DNA of 64,000 bases from Burkholderiales bacterium. Lineage in GTDB: Bacteria; Pseudomonadota; Gammaproteobacteria; Burkholderiales; Burkholderiaceae_C. This document shows positions 16,591 to 23,782 of the stretch, in pieces; the first letter of the stretch is position 1, and every line of letters starts with the position of its first letter. The notes beneath the pieces are model-generated. The model was not told the origin of the DNA. It did not search any database and worked only from the letters and a program-made list of their open reading frames with translations. Position numbers and translations under genes: made by a program. The stretch spans positions 1 through 64,000 of the forward strand of contig JAECRL010000001.1 of the NCBI GenBank assembly GCA_016000265.1, in the 5' to 3' direction.

Positions 16591-17130
16591 ATGGATGACA
16601 TCGTCAAGGCGGCGCTCAAGAAGTGGCCCAACGTCCCCCATTGCCACGACTGGCTGGCGCTGGACGCGCGGGGCGATTGGTACATGCGCGACGACCGCAT
16701 CCAGGCCGCGGGGCCCTTCCCAGAGGTCAAGGGCAGTCGCATCGTGCACGACAAGCTCAAGGAGTTCATCCACCGCAACTACGACCGCGATGAGCAGGGC
16801 GCCTGGTTTTTCCAGAACGGTCCGCAGCGGGTCTACGTGACGCTGGAAGCCGCCCCGCTCGTGCTGGGTGTGATGCGCGGGGTGGGCGGGGCCTCACCGG
16901 GCTTTTGCGTGGAGACGCACACCGGTCAGGCCGTCCAGGAGGTGCGCGGCAGCTGGCTCGACGAGTTCGGTCGCCTCTACCTGGAGACCGAGTGGGGCCT
17001 GGGCGTGGTGCGCTCGCTCGACATGGACGTGGCCGCCGACGCGGTGGTGGCGGGGCTGTGGCAGCCTCAAGACATCGACTTCGACCTGCTGCCGCGGCAG
17101 TTCGGCTTCGTGCGCCACCCGCAGCCATGA
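16591..17130 (+). CDS. Conserved DUF2946-like hypothetical protein
   Basis: A 179-residue soluble protein without signal peptide or membrane segment. It begins MDDIVKAALKKWPNVPHCHD and is rich in aromatic residues (GDWYMRDD, AWFFQNGPQRVYVTLE). I recall similar proteins in Comamonadaceae annotated with a DUF number, perhaps DUF2946, but I am not certain. Role unknown. It follows the YheT hydrolase after nine bases and is the last gene of this plus-strand run. Confidence 0.75.
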   Translation: MDDIVKAALKKWPNVPHCHDWLALDARGDWYMRDDRIQAAGPFPEVKGSRIVHDKLKEFIHRNYDRDEQGAWFFQNGPQRVYVTLEAAPLVLGVMRGVGGASPGFCVETHTGQAVQEVRGSWLDEFGRLYLETEWGLGVVRSLDMDVAADAVVAGLWQPQDIDFDLLPRQFGFVRHPQP

Positions 17131-17146
17131 CAAACCCGCAGCCATG

Positions 17147-17171
17147 AAAAAACCGGCCTCTGGGGCCGGTT
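17147..17171 (-). terminator. Intrinsic terminator of the cytochrome gene
   Basis: AACCGGCC (17151-17158) and GGCCGGTT (17164-17171) form an 8-bp stem. On the minus strand it is followed by six T (A run at 17147-17152), 44 bases past the cytochrome stop. It may also slow the opposing transcript. Confidence 0.75.
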
Positions 17172-17214
17172 GATTCGCGAGGGCCGGGCGCTTCGGGATG
17201 CGCCCGGGGGTGGC

Positions 17215-17751
17215 TCAGGGGGCCGAGGCGGCGGAAGCCGCAGGCGCAGCCGGTTCGGCGAACTTGCCGCCCGAGCCGTTGACCATGTAGACCACGGCGC
17301 GGTGGATTTCGAGGTCGGAGTACTCGCCGCCGCCTTGTGCGGTCATGCTGTTGAAGCCCTTGAGGGCGTGGTCCACCAAGGTGGCGTCGCCCTTGGCGAT
17401 GCGGGCGGTCCAGTCGCCAGCGGCGCCGAACTTGGGCGCCCCCAGCATGCCGGCACCGTGGCAATTCACGCACTGGGCCTTGTAGACCTCTTCACCCGCG
17501 CGGGGGCCGGTGTTGGCCGAAGCCAGTTTGATCTCGACCGTGCCGACGGGCATGATGCGCTCCGCGGTGGCCTGCGCCGTCAGGGCGTCGCTGCCAGCTG
17601 CACCCTGGTTGCCGGACGACACGTAGCTGACCAGCAGCACGATGATGGCCACCGGCACGATGAACGCCAGCGCCACAGCCACGATCAGCTGCTGAGGGGT
17701 CTGGATCGGACCTTCGTGGCCGGACTCGTGAGATTGGGGCGCTTGGCTCAT
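17215..17751 (-). CDS. Membrane-anchored class I cytochrome c (c5-like)
   Basis: A 178-residue electron carrier. One N-terminal membrane helix lies at about 22-44 (LIVAVALAFIVPVAIIVLLV) and is probably an uncleaved anchor. The periplasmic haem domain has CVNCH at residues 94-98 and a likely axial Met at 136 (GFNSMTAQ). The fold resembles cytochrome c5/CycB proteins that pass electrons to terminal oxidases. The tail is Ala/Pro-rich (EPAAPAASAASAP). It stands alone on the minus strand next to tRNA-Arg. Confidence 0.88.
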   Translation of the reverse strand: MSQAPQSHESGHEGPIQTPQQLIVAVALAFIVPVAIIVLLVSYVSSGNQGAAGSDALTAQATAERIMPVGTVEIKLASANTGPRAGEEVYKAQCVNCHGAGMLGAPKFGAAGDWTARIAKGDATLVDHALKGFNSMTAQGGGEYSDLEIHRAVVYMVNGSGGKFAEPAAPAASAASAP

Positions 17752-17805
17752 GGGTGTGGTGTGGGCACGGGTGGATGGGATGCCCCGGATTATAGGTGGT
17801 CGCGC

Positions 17806-17814
17806 TGCTAGAAT
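17806..17814 (+). promoter_or_regulatory. Extended -10 element of tRNA-Arg
   Basis: TGCTAGAAT, an extended -10, ends 10 bases before the tRNA 5' end. The stop codon of the minus-strand recombinase (17808-17810) falls inside this element. No strong -35 is visible. Confidence 0.55.
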
Positions 17815-19496
17815 GCGTTTTGCTGCGCCCGTAGCTCAATGGATAGAGTACTGCCCTCCGAAGGCAGGGGTTGCTGGTTCGATCCCAGCCGGGCGCGCCA
17901 ATCAGATACGGAGCTGGGCACTTCAATCGGAGTGCCCGTTTTCATTCCAGTGACCAATTCGTCTAGAACGGCCGTGCTTCCACGCACCTTCGCCGTTCGT
18001 GGGTCAACCTGGATGTCCGTGACCAGCGCGGTCAGCAGTTGCTTGCCCCAGCCGGTGTCGCGGTCCAGCAGCATGTTCCGCAAGCGCTCGCATGCGAATT
18101 CGATTTGCTTTGGTGAGAGCTTTTGTGGCGACGGGCGCTCTTGTTGGACCATAGCCAGTTCTTGCAGCACTTTCTCTCGCTTGTCGCGCAGGGCGTTGAT
18201 CCGGCCTTGAAGGGTGGAGTCCAAGGAGATGGCGCCTTGCTCAATGACTTGATACAGGTTGTTGAGCCCGTCGTCGGCCGCCTGCAGGGCGCGGTTGAGC
18301 CGCTTCGACTCAGCATCGGCCTTGTCGTACTCCTGGGCCCGGTGTTTCAGCCACTCTTTCAAGATGGTCGTCACTCGCTCAGGTGTCAGCAGCTTCTCAG
18401 CCAAATGTCCGAGGACCAGCTGGTCTGTGCCCTCCATCGGCAGATTGGGCGTCAAGCAGGCCTTCGTGGACACGCGCTCTTTCTGGGCGCAGCGATAGTA
18501 GCGGTAACGACCGCCCTTGCCTGTGATCAGCTTCATAGCTGTGCCGCAGCATGCGCACCGGATCACGCCGCCCAGCAAAGTAGGGCCCAGCATCCGGCGG
18601 TAGTTGTTTGATCCGCCAGGGGTTTTTGGGTCGCGCTGTTCACGCAAGCGGCGAACCGCATCGAAGGTTTCGTCGTCAACGATGGGGTCGATGGAGGTGC
18701 GGACCCATTCACTCTCCGGGCGCAACTTCGATGTGCGGGAATCTCGCATATTGAAAAAATACTCGCCCCGATAGGTCGGGTCAGACAGCAACTGAGCGAG
18801 CTTTTGCGTTCGCCACGGACGCCCCCGCATGTGAACGCCCTGAGTGTTGAGGTGCTCCACGAGGGCCTTCATGCCCATGGCTTGGCCCTCGTGCCCGTGC
18901 AGGTACAACTGGTAGATCTTGCGGACTACGCTGGATTCGTCTTCGTCGATCACGAGGCGCTTGCGCTTTCGGCCTCGATGACCTGTCACGTCCGTATCGA
19001 CGACCTGGTAGCCAAAGGGCGCTCTGGAACCGTTAAAGAAGCCACGCCGCGCGTTCTCTTGCATGGCCCGCGAGGTGTGCTTCGAGTTTTCGGCCGAGCT
19101 GTATGCGTCCATCATGGACAGCATGTTGCGCACCATTTCGCCAGTGGCGTCGTCAGTGGTTGGCTGCGTGATGGAGATCACGGTGATGCCGGCCCTTTTC
19201 AGCAGGCGTTCGTGATGCAGCGCGCCATAAAGGTCACGGAAAAAGCGCGACCGTGAGTGCACGATGATGGCTTGGATATCCGAGTCCTTTCGGGTGGCGT
19301 TGGCCATCATCTTTTGGAACTCGGGACGCTTCTCATCGGTGGCGGACGCGCCGGGTTCAACGTACTCGCCAAGAACCGTGTGGCCTTGGTCGCGGCACCA
19401 CTCTCGCATTCGGTTCAGCTGATCCGGGATTGAAAGGTCTGCTTCAGCTTGCCGGACCGTGGACACACGGGCGTACAGAAAAACGTTCATGGCCAT
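17808..19496 (-). CDS. Large serine recombinase (integrase of the element)
   Basis: A serine site-specific recombinase of about 560 residues. The N-terminal resolvase domain (about 1-150) has the nucleophile Ser in YARVSTVRQ and the active-site arginines in HSRSRFFRDLYG. A Recombinase domain follows (about 180-290, APFGYQVVDTD to SDPTYRGEYFF), then a zinc ribbon (IRCACCGTAMK and the later Cys) and a long coiled coil (about 370-450). I start at ATG 19496, which shares its A with the upstream stop (TGATG); ATG 19490 is an alternative. The C-terminus reads antisense through the terminator-like hairpin and the entire tRNA-Arg gene (ending LPSEGSTLSIELRAQQNAF). This implies integration at the tRNA. 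Confidence 0.93.
   Translation of the reverse strand: MAMNVFLYARVSTVRQAEADLSIPDQLNRMREWCRDQGHTVLGEYVEPGASATDEKRPEFQKMMANATRKDSDIQAIIVHSRSRFFRDLYGALHHERLLKRAGITVISITQPTTDDATGEMVRNMLSMMDAYSSAENSKHTSRAMQENARRGFFNGSRAPFGYQVVDTDVTGHRGRKRKRLVIDEDESSVVRKIYQLYLHGHEGQAMGMKALVEHLNTQGVHMRGRPWRTQKLAQLLSDPTYRGEYFFNMRDSRTSKLRPESEWVRTSIDPIVDDETFDAVRRLREQRDPKTPGGSNNYRRMLGPTLLGGVIRCACCGTAMKLITGKGGRYRYYRCAQKERVSTKACLTPNLPMEGTDQLVLGHLAEKLLTPERVTTILKEWLKHRAQEYDKADAESKRLNRALQAADDGLNNLYQVIEQGAISLDSTLQGRINALRDKREKVLQELAMVQQERPSPQKLSPKQIEFACERLRNMLLDRDTGWGKQLLTALVTDIQVDPRTAKVRGSTAVLDELVTGMKTGTPIEVPSSVSDWRARLGSNQQPLPSEGSTLSIELRAQQNAF
17825..17900 (+). tRNA. tRNA-Arg (CCG)
   Basis: A 76-base cloverleaf with encoded CCA. 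Acceptor GCGCCCG pairs with CGGGCGC, and the anticodon loop is CTCCGAA with anticodon CCG, reading the arginine codon CGG. The T-arm GGTTCGATCCC is standard. It is intact and is the apparent integration target of the adjacent element. Its whole length is also antisense coding sequence of the recombinase. Confidence 0.97.
17916..17942 (+). terminator. Terminator-like hairpin after tRNA-Arg
   Basis: GGGCACT (17916-17922) pairs with AGTGCCC (17931-17937) over an 8-base loop, then G and four T. It would end the tRNA-Arg transcript. The same DNA encodes recombinase residues GTPIEVP on the other strand, so dual use or coincidence are both possible. Confidence 0.55.
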
Positions 19497-19684
19497 CAAC
19501 CCCACTGCTCAAGAGGTAGCTCTTTGAGCACAGTATCGAGCATGGACAGGAAGATTGCCAACTCGTCTGGCTCGGGGGTGTCTGACGTTGGCTTGCGTTC
19601 AAGCACGAGCGTGGCGTGAGTGGACTGGCCAAGTGGCAGGCAGAGGTTCTCAACGGTCAACGTTGAGGGTTGTGTTGAGGACAT
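19496..19684 (-). CDS. Small hypothetical protein coupled to the recombinase
   Basis: A 62-residue acidic protein (MSSTQPSTLTVENLCLPLGQ, ending MLDTVLKELPLEQWG). The start at 19684 has AGGAG nine bases upstream; an earlier in-frame start exists but lacks support. Its stop overlaps the recombinase ATG (TGATG), so the two are translated together. I do not recognise the family. Position suggests a recombinase accessory protein such as a directionality factor, but it lacks an obvious DNA-binding motif, so this is only inference. Confidence 0.6.
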   Translation of the reverse strand: MSSTQPSTLTVENLCLPLGQSTHATLVLERKPTSDTPEPDELAIFLSMLDTVLKELPLEQWG

Positions 19685-19736
19685 CAACAGCGCTCCTAAC
19701 GAGCGCCCGGGCGTGCGGGGAGTTGCTGCTATGTCC

Positions 19737-19910
19737 TCATGTCGTCGATGCGATCTGCCTCTGGTTTGAACCCCGCCCGCCATCTTCGTGGGCGCAAAGG
19801 TTGCGGCCCAAGATCGGGCCGTTGCACGTATAGCGCCGGGCTGCGAGGTTCGTGAGCGCGTGCACCTGCCCGATTGAAATTTGCCTTGTCATTTCCGGGC
19901 CGTTTTTCAT
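19737..19910 (-). CDS. Possible small hypothetical protein upstream of the recombinase unit
   Basis: A 57-residue open frame (MKNGPEMTRQISIGQVHALT, then NLAARRYTCNGPILGRNLCA). It begins nine bases after the stop of the 128-residue gene and ends 52 bases before the recombinase-coupled small gene, so it would fit the same transcript. No Shine-Dalgarno is clear. The sequence looks protein-like but I do not recognise it. Confidence 0.35.
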   Translation of the reverse strand: MKNGPEMTRQISIGQVHALTNLAARRYTCNGPILGRNLCAHEDGGRGSNQRQIASTT

Positions 19911-19918
19911 TTCGGGGG

Positions 19919-20305
19919 CTACGAGTTGGTGAGTACCAACGGCTCTCCATGGCTGATCTTTTGCATGTAAGCCAAGAAGGGCAAGTCTCCTTGGTATCCC
20001 TTGCTGCGTGCGTATTGGCACAGCTTCCACGATTGCTCCCGCACGCCATGAAATCCCGGCTGTCGGGCGATGCGGCTGAGGATTTCGCTGACTGCGCTGT
20101 GGTGCTTTCGGTTGAGTTGGGCAGACAGCAAGGCGTGCAACTCGGCCATCTCTGTCTTCGTGCGCCGCCAAGTCCAGGCGGTGCTGCCACGCTCGGGCCG
20201 TCGCACCAGCTCATAGCCGATCCAAGCCAGGCGCTTGCTCTCGGCCAGGTCGCGCAAGTTTCGGCTCTCTGCTTCCAGGCCGGTTCCGGCTGTTGCCAGC
20301 AGCAA
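19919..20305 (-). CDS. Hypothetical protein of the integrative element
   Basis: A 128-residue basic protein whose composition looks genuine: LAWIGYELVRRPERG, WRRTKTEMAELHALLSAQLN, VSEILSRIARQPGFHGVRE, GYQGDLPFLAYMQK. The start shown is TTG 20305. The frame stays open ten codons further upstream (QCGCPQVEWLL) to a stop, so the start is uncertain and the gene may be 5'-truncated. No domain recognised. It is first in the minus-strand run that leads to the recombinase. Confidence 0.55.
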   Translation of the reverse strand: MLLATAGTGLEAESRNLRDLAESKRLAWIGYELVRRPERGSTAWTWRRTKTEMAELHALLSAQLNRKHHSAVSEILSRIARQPGFHGVREQSWKLCQYARSKGYQGDLPFLAYMQKISHGEPLVLTNS

Positions 20306-20348
20306 CCACTCGACTTGCGGGCACCCGCACTGTAATCAGGAGGAACTC

Positions 20349-20771
20349 TTGAAGGTCGCGCTTGATTTCGCGAGCGACATGGCACTCAAGAGCAACGGTT
20401 CCTTCATGCCGTACCCTCGTGTCGAGGGCTACAGGCAGGCACGCATGCGCGCCTACGCCAAGGTCCTCGGGGAGGCGGTTGAGGTCGCCGTACGTCTTGC
20501 CAGTTCACCGCCGCGTCGACGAGCAATCAAGCTGCGTGCGTTGAAGTGCACGCAGCCTCCGTATCTCACGTTCGATGGGGAGGCGATGGATCCGGTGGAG
20601 CCACCTATCCAGCACGTGGAAGCGGAGCGAGGAGAAGACCTGCAAGCTGAAGGCGGCGCGACCACGTTAGGCAGTAGTCAGACAGTGATGTCGCGCCTCG
20701 CCAGCGAAGCGGATGAACGCACTGAAGATGCGACAACTAAACAGGAGCCGCCGGGAAGCACAGCGGCCTGA
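20349..20771 (+). CDS. Possible hypothetical protein with TTG start
   Basis: A 140-codon frame starting at TTG 20349, five bases after a perfect AGGAGGA. The translation (LKVALDFASDMALKSNGSFM, PYPRVEGYRQARMRAYAKVL) looks protein-like for about 85 residues, then becomes Glu/Thr/Ser-rich. It is divergent from the minus-strand recombinase unit. I do not recognise it. The frame remains open upstream, so the TTG choice rests on the ribosome site alone. Confidence 0.4.
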   Translation: MKVALDFASDMALKSNGSFMPYPRVEGYRQARMRAYAKVLGEAVEVAVRLASSPPRRRAIKLRALKCTQPPYLTFDGEAMDPVEPPIQHVEAERGEDLQAEGGATTLGSSQTVMSRLASEADERTEDATTKQEPPGSTAA

Positions 20772-21286
20772 CGGACCGCTTCGAAACTGAGTGATCCGGA
20801 AGTTGGATTTCGTTTCAGGGATGGAAGTTGCGGCTTAGGCCCACCTAGTCGAATGACTGCAACCAGCCTTGAACTGCCGATCAGGTACGCTGACTCAAGG
20901 GCCGGACATGGCCGGCAGCGGTCACTAGGTCGTCAAACCTGAATGACCGCACACAGCCTGTAGCTGTCTTTGCTTGACGTCCGTCCACTTTGCAGCGGTT
21001 GCGGTCGGTCGCGTCCGCGTGGCGGCTCGCGCTGGCTACCATCAAACAGTCGCCGAGCCGGAGGGCGACAAGACCAACAAAGGGGGAACAGTTCGGAGCA
21101 CAGCGGTAGTAGGCCACCGCGCGCGCTCCGCTCCTACTTTGGGGGGGCGAAGTCCAATCGAAAGATCGCAGAGGCCTGGCGAACGTAGCCTATCCAGTCC
21201 AAGTTTCTTGCCATATCCCCTCGTCGCCACCCAGTTCAAATCAATCGGGCAACATTCACCGCGCATCCTGCTTCGAGCGCTTGGGT
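20772..21286. other. Gene-free stretch in the element
   Basis: No convincing gene. It holds two copies of a short dispersed motif (GAATGACYGC-N4-AGCCT) at 20851 and 20941, and short direct repeats (GGCCGG twice near 20901-20914). Composition shifts from host-like GC to AT-richer toward the operon's 3' end. Confidence 0.5.
20851..20970. repeat. Two copies of a 30-bp degenerate motif
   Basis: Copy A is 20851-20880 and copy B is 20941-20970. Both share GAATGACYGC, then CAGCCT after a short gap, then a variant of AGCTGNC. A third, more diverged copy lies at 23753-23782. The copies bracket the three-gene operon at a distance. Confidence 0.4.
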
Positions 21287-21820
21287 TCAATCGAAAGTTG
21301 GAAGCGTGGGGCCGGTGGCGCCTTGATAGCGCCCACTGTATGGTTTCAAGACCTCACTACTGCATCTCATGATGTAAAGCTGCGCTACTGCCGCGCCCGG
21401 CCGAAGCGCTACAGAGAACGGCGAATGGTTTATGAGTTCGAGAGTAATCCTACCAGAATAGCCTGGCTCGACTTGGCCATCATTCGCAGTCGCCGAAACA
21501 AACATTCTGGCTAGGCTGCCCTTTGTTTGTATTAGTCCGAAATAGCCGTTCGGCATTTTGTAGACATCCTGCGAACAGGCAAGTACGCATTCCCGTGGAC
21601 CGAGAATCAAACTCTCTGCGACCTGTTCTGACTCCTGAAAATATGTCGCGTGGCTGATTGCCGATTCATAACTAATTGGCGGCAGCCCATCCGCAGGGGA
21701 GCGAAGTCGACGAATTTGGCGATCCATTTTGATTTGAATGGAAAATTCCTCGACGAGGTTGGTGCTGCAAATCTCAAACGACTTAACAATTCCAGCCAAA
21801 TTCTCAGAAACTACGATCAT
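21287..21820 (-). CDS. dCTP deaminase-like protein, catalytic residues retained (DcdC)
   Basis: A 177-residue protein with the dCTP deaminase/dUTPase fold. Compared with E. coli Dcd (GRSSLARLGL ... VLEFYN ... PLALRPG), it reads KGSLARMFV (Ser102, Arg105), PGYSGRITLELIN with the catalytic-position Glu128, and SVALRPGAAVAQLYI. The end YSGRYQGATGPTLPTF matches the Dcd tail that closes over the substrate. The start ATG 21820 overlaps the upstream stop by four bases (ATGA), and this start gives the right family length; a longer frame to 22018 overlaps the neighbour and adds nothing family-like. Deamination of dCTP or a related nucleotide is likely, but specificity is unproven. Confidence 0.82.
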   Translation of the reverse strand: MIVVSENLAGIVKSFEICSTNLVEEFSIQIKMDRQIRRLRSPADGLPPISYESAISHATYFQESEQVAESLILGPRECVLACSQDVYKMPNGYFGLIQTKGSLARMFVSATANDGQVEPGYSGRITLELINHSPFSVALRPGAAVAQLYIMRCSSEVLKPYSGRYQGATGPTLPTFD

Positions 21821-22548
21821 GGTGTTTTGCTTTGCGAGGACGCTGACGCCGCTGACGCCGAAGATGCGCTGGACGAGGCGGGTAGCGCCGTGGAGGATTT
21901 TGGTGCCGAGGGGAAATATGGTTGGAGAACGAAGTGCACCATTAGTGCGGCCATCATTGAGCCGCCAATTAACGAAACTAGCCAGGTTATCAATTGATTG
22001 ATATTCCTGTTGAGCCACTGGAAAATACGACTAACGAGCGGGATAGGCTTCGAAACTAGTACGCTGGCCTTGCTAACTGGCTTCTGAAACTGAGTGGTCT
22101 CAGTCGAGAAGAAGATGACTGAGCCGAGCTTGTCGCCCTTTTTTAAGGTGTGCTTGAGAGCCGTGGTATTGAACAACCTAAGTTTCAAATACCCCGTGAA
22201 CGATGGCTCGACTTTTGCGGGTGCGATCAGGATGCCCTTGTCGAGAAACAAACTGCCGGTCGGCACGAGCACGCCGTACATATTGTGCGGCACCCGAATA
22301 TCCTCAGCCGCAGTAACAACGACAGATCCGTGCCTCAAGACACGCATCCCTTCATCGGAAATTTTGTGCATCTCGTTGGACGTGGGACCATACTTCTCAC
22401 TCCACTGATCACCGACTGTCAGATCAATCGAAAACGCCTCTGCGTTTGCATTCTCCGAAAGCCAAAGCAAGCTTCTATCTGAAGTAGAGTAGTCTTCAAA
22501 ATACTTCTGATCCCTCGTAATTCGATTTTTAATGTGTACGACGCTCAC
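21817..22548 (-). CDS. Membrane-anchored dCTP deaminase/dUTPase-fold pseudoenzyme (DcdB)
   Basis: A 243-residue protein. Residues about 1-155 follow the dCTP deaminase/dUTPase fold (FSIDLTVGDQW at 39-49, GVLVPTGSLFLDKGILI at 92-108, PSFTGYLKLRLFN at 115-127). The catalytic Glu position is Arg124 and the Arg of SSLAR is Asp103, so catalysis is not expected. A hydrophobic helix at about 186-208 (LITWLVSLIGGSMMAALMVH) predicts a C-terminal membrane anchor, followed by a Ser/Ala-rich tail. The GTG start overlaps the upstream TAG by one base. A scaffold, sensor or regulatory subunit of a mixed trimer at the membrane is my inference. Confidence 0.78.
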   Translation of the reverse strand: MSVVHIKNRITRDQKYFEDYSTSDRSLLWLSENANAEAFSIDLTVGDQWSEKYGPTSNEMHKISDEGMRVLRHGSVVVTAAEDIRVPHNMYGVLVPTGSLFLDKGILIAPAKVEPSFTGYLKLRLFNTTALKHTLKKGDKLGSVIFFSTETTQFQKPVSKASVLVSKPIPLVSRIFQWLNRNINQLITWLVSLIGGSMMAALMVHFVLQPYFPSAPKSSTALPASSSASSASAASASSQSKTP

Positions 22549-23075
22549 TACACTTGCCTTTCTTCAGTCGGAGAATCGACGCGCCCTTGATTCCACTGGC
22601 CACGATATTTAGTTGAGCCTTTTCGAACCTGAATCAGCACGATATGGCAGAAACGTGCTCCGAGCGCAATTCGAAATCCCTCTGGGTGGCTGACTGAGAG
22701 GCCGAAGGTCAATGGACCCTCGTACCCAGGTGGAGTGATGCTCGTATGTAACTCCACACCACTTCGAAAGAGCGTGCTTCTAGGGAAGATCACGCCAGCC
22801 ATGTTTGCCGGCAGATTCATCGTCTCCATCGTTGTTACTAAGTACCAGCGCTTTTGCTCCAAGGTGAAGACGCCATCGGAGTCTGGGACCAATGGGGTTG
22901 CCTTTGGGGTTTGCCGAGTTTCGACCAAAAGTGACCCCTTGCCTTCAATGGTGAGGATGCCGGACAGTCGAAGGTCGAAGCCGACGCCTTCTGGATCTAG
23001 AAGCTCTCTGTCGGAGAGGTTCAAGATCGGCATCTGGCCCTTCTTTGCAGTAATTGCTTTGGGCGGAATGATCAC
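22548..23075 (-). CDS. dCTP deaminase/dUTPase-fold protein, catalytic Glu lost (DcdA)
   Basis: A 175-residue protein, first of the three-gene operon. Fold motifs are VGFDLRLSG (31-39), LPANMAGVIFPRSTLFRSGV (88-107), TPPGYEGPLTFGLSV and FRIALGARFCHIVLIQV. Arg104 of the SxLxR motif is kept, but the catalytic Glu position is Gly125, so it is probably inactive alone. I prefer GTG 23075, with GAGGA six bases upstream; an in-frame ATG at 23132 would add 19 residues unlike the family. Its TAG stop overlaps the next start. It may bind nucleotide or pair with the catalytic paralogue. Confidence 0.75.
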   Translation of the reverse strand: MIIPPKAITAKKGQMPILNLSDRELLDPEGVGFDLRLSGILTIEGKGSLLVETRQTPKATPLVPDSDGVFTLEQKRWYLVTTMETMNLPANMAGVIFPRSTLFRSGVELHTSITPPGYEGPLTFGLSVSHPEGFRIALGARFCHIVLIQVRKGSTKYRGQWNQGRVDSPTEERQV

Positions 23076-23752
23076 GGTCGTCCTCAGTCTTAGAAATGTG
23101 CCCGCCGTCGCCGGCCAAGCGCAAATTATCACGTCTCAGCAGACTCGGTTTCGAAGCGAGTCTCGTCACAGGCCCTCCGCATCCATGCCCTGGGGCACTT
23201 CTCGGAACCGCGCCATCGGCGGCCAAGCAGTCCTTGCTGCGATCTGCCCTCGCAGTGGGCCTGGTTCACAGCGGTGGTGAAGGCAGCGGCCAACTCGATT
23301 TGTTGGTTAATCGCCGTCAGACTCTTCACTGCTCTCTCGAACTTGGCCTTGCGCTGGTACGGCAGGAACAACTGTCAGGCGCTTCTTCGGGGAGACGAGG
23401 AGGACTGAATGAGCGGTCTGGTCATGGGGGGCACATCTGGCCCGTTCCGCATTCACTTCAGGCTTGTCGATGGCAGATGCTTCAAGAAGTGCCCGGCACG
23501 AAGGGTGGAGGGTAGCACGTCAGGTTTGCTACGGCATAAGCCTTAGCAACCGTCCTTGGGCGCCGACTCGCGAAGGCGGATGATTTCGATGAGAAGTCTC
23601 GTTCCGCGGTGCCCGCATTGGACCGGTCAGTCAAGCTCGGAACGCGGCTCCCGACTGTCGAACGGCGGGTCCCGGAGGTGCAGTGGCTAGCCATTCCGAC
23701 GACTTTCGAAAGACTAGTGATGAGCGAGGCGGGTGATCAGCGTGTTGGTCGT

Positions 23753-23782
23753 GAATGACTCTGAACAGCCTAAAGCAGGCAG
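23753..23782. repeat. Third diverged copy of the GAATGAC motif
   Basis: GAATGACT followed by ACAGCCTAAAGC, similar to the copies at 20851 and 20941 on the same strand. Confidence 0.3.

Noticed and set aside
21737..22018. Extended 5' part of the catalytic dCTP deaminase gene up to 22018
   Set aside because: It overlaps the membrane-anchored paralogue by 200 bases in a different frame. The ATG at 21820, overlapping the upstream stop by four bases, gives the normal family length.
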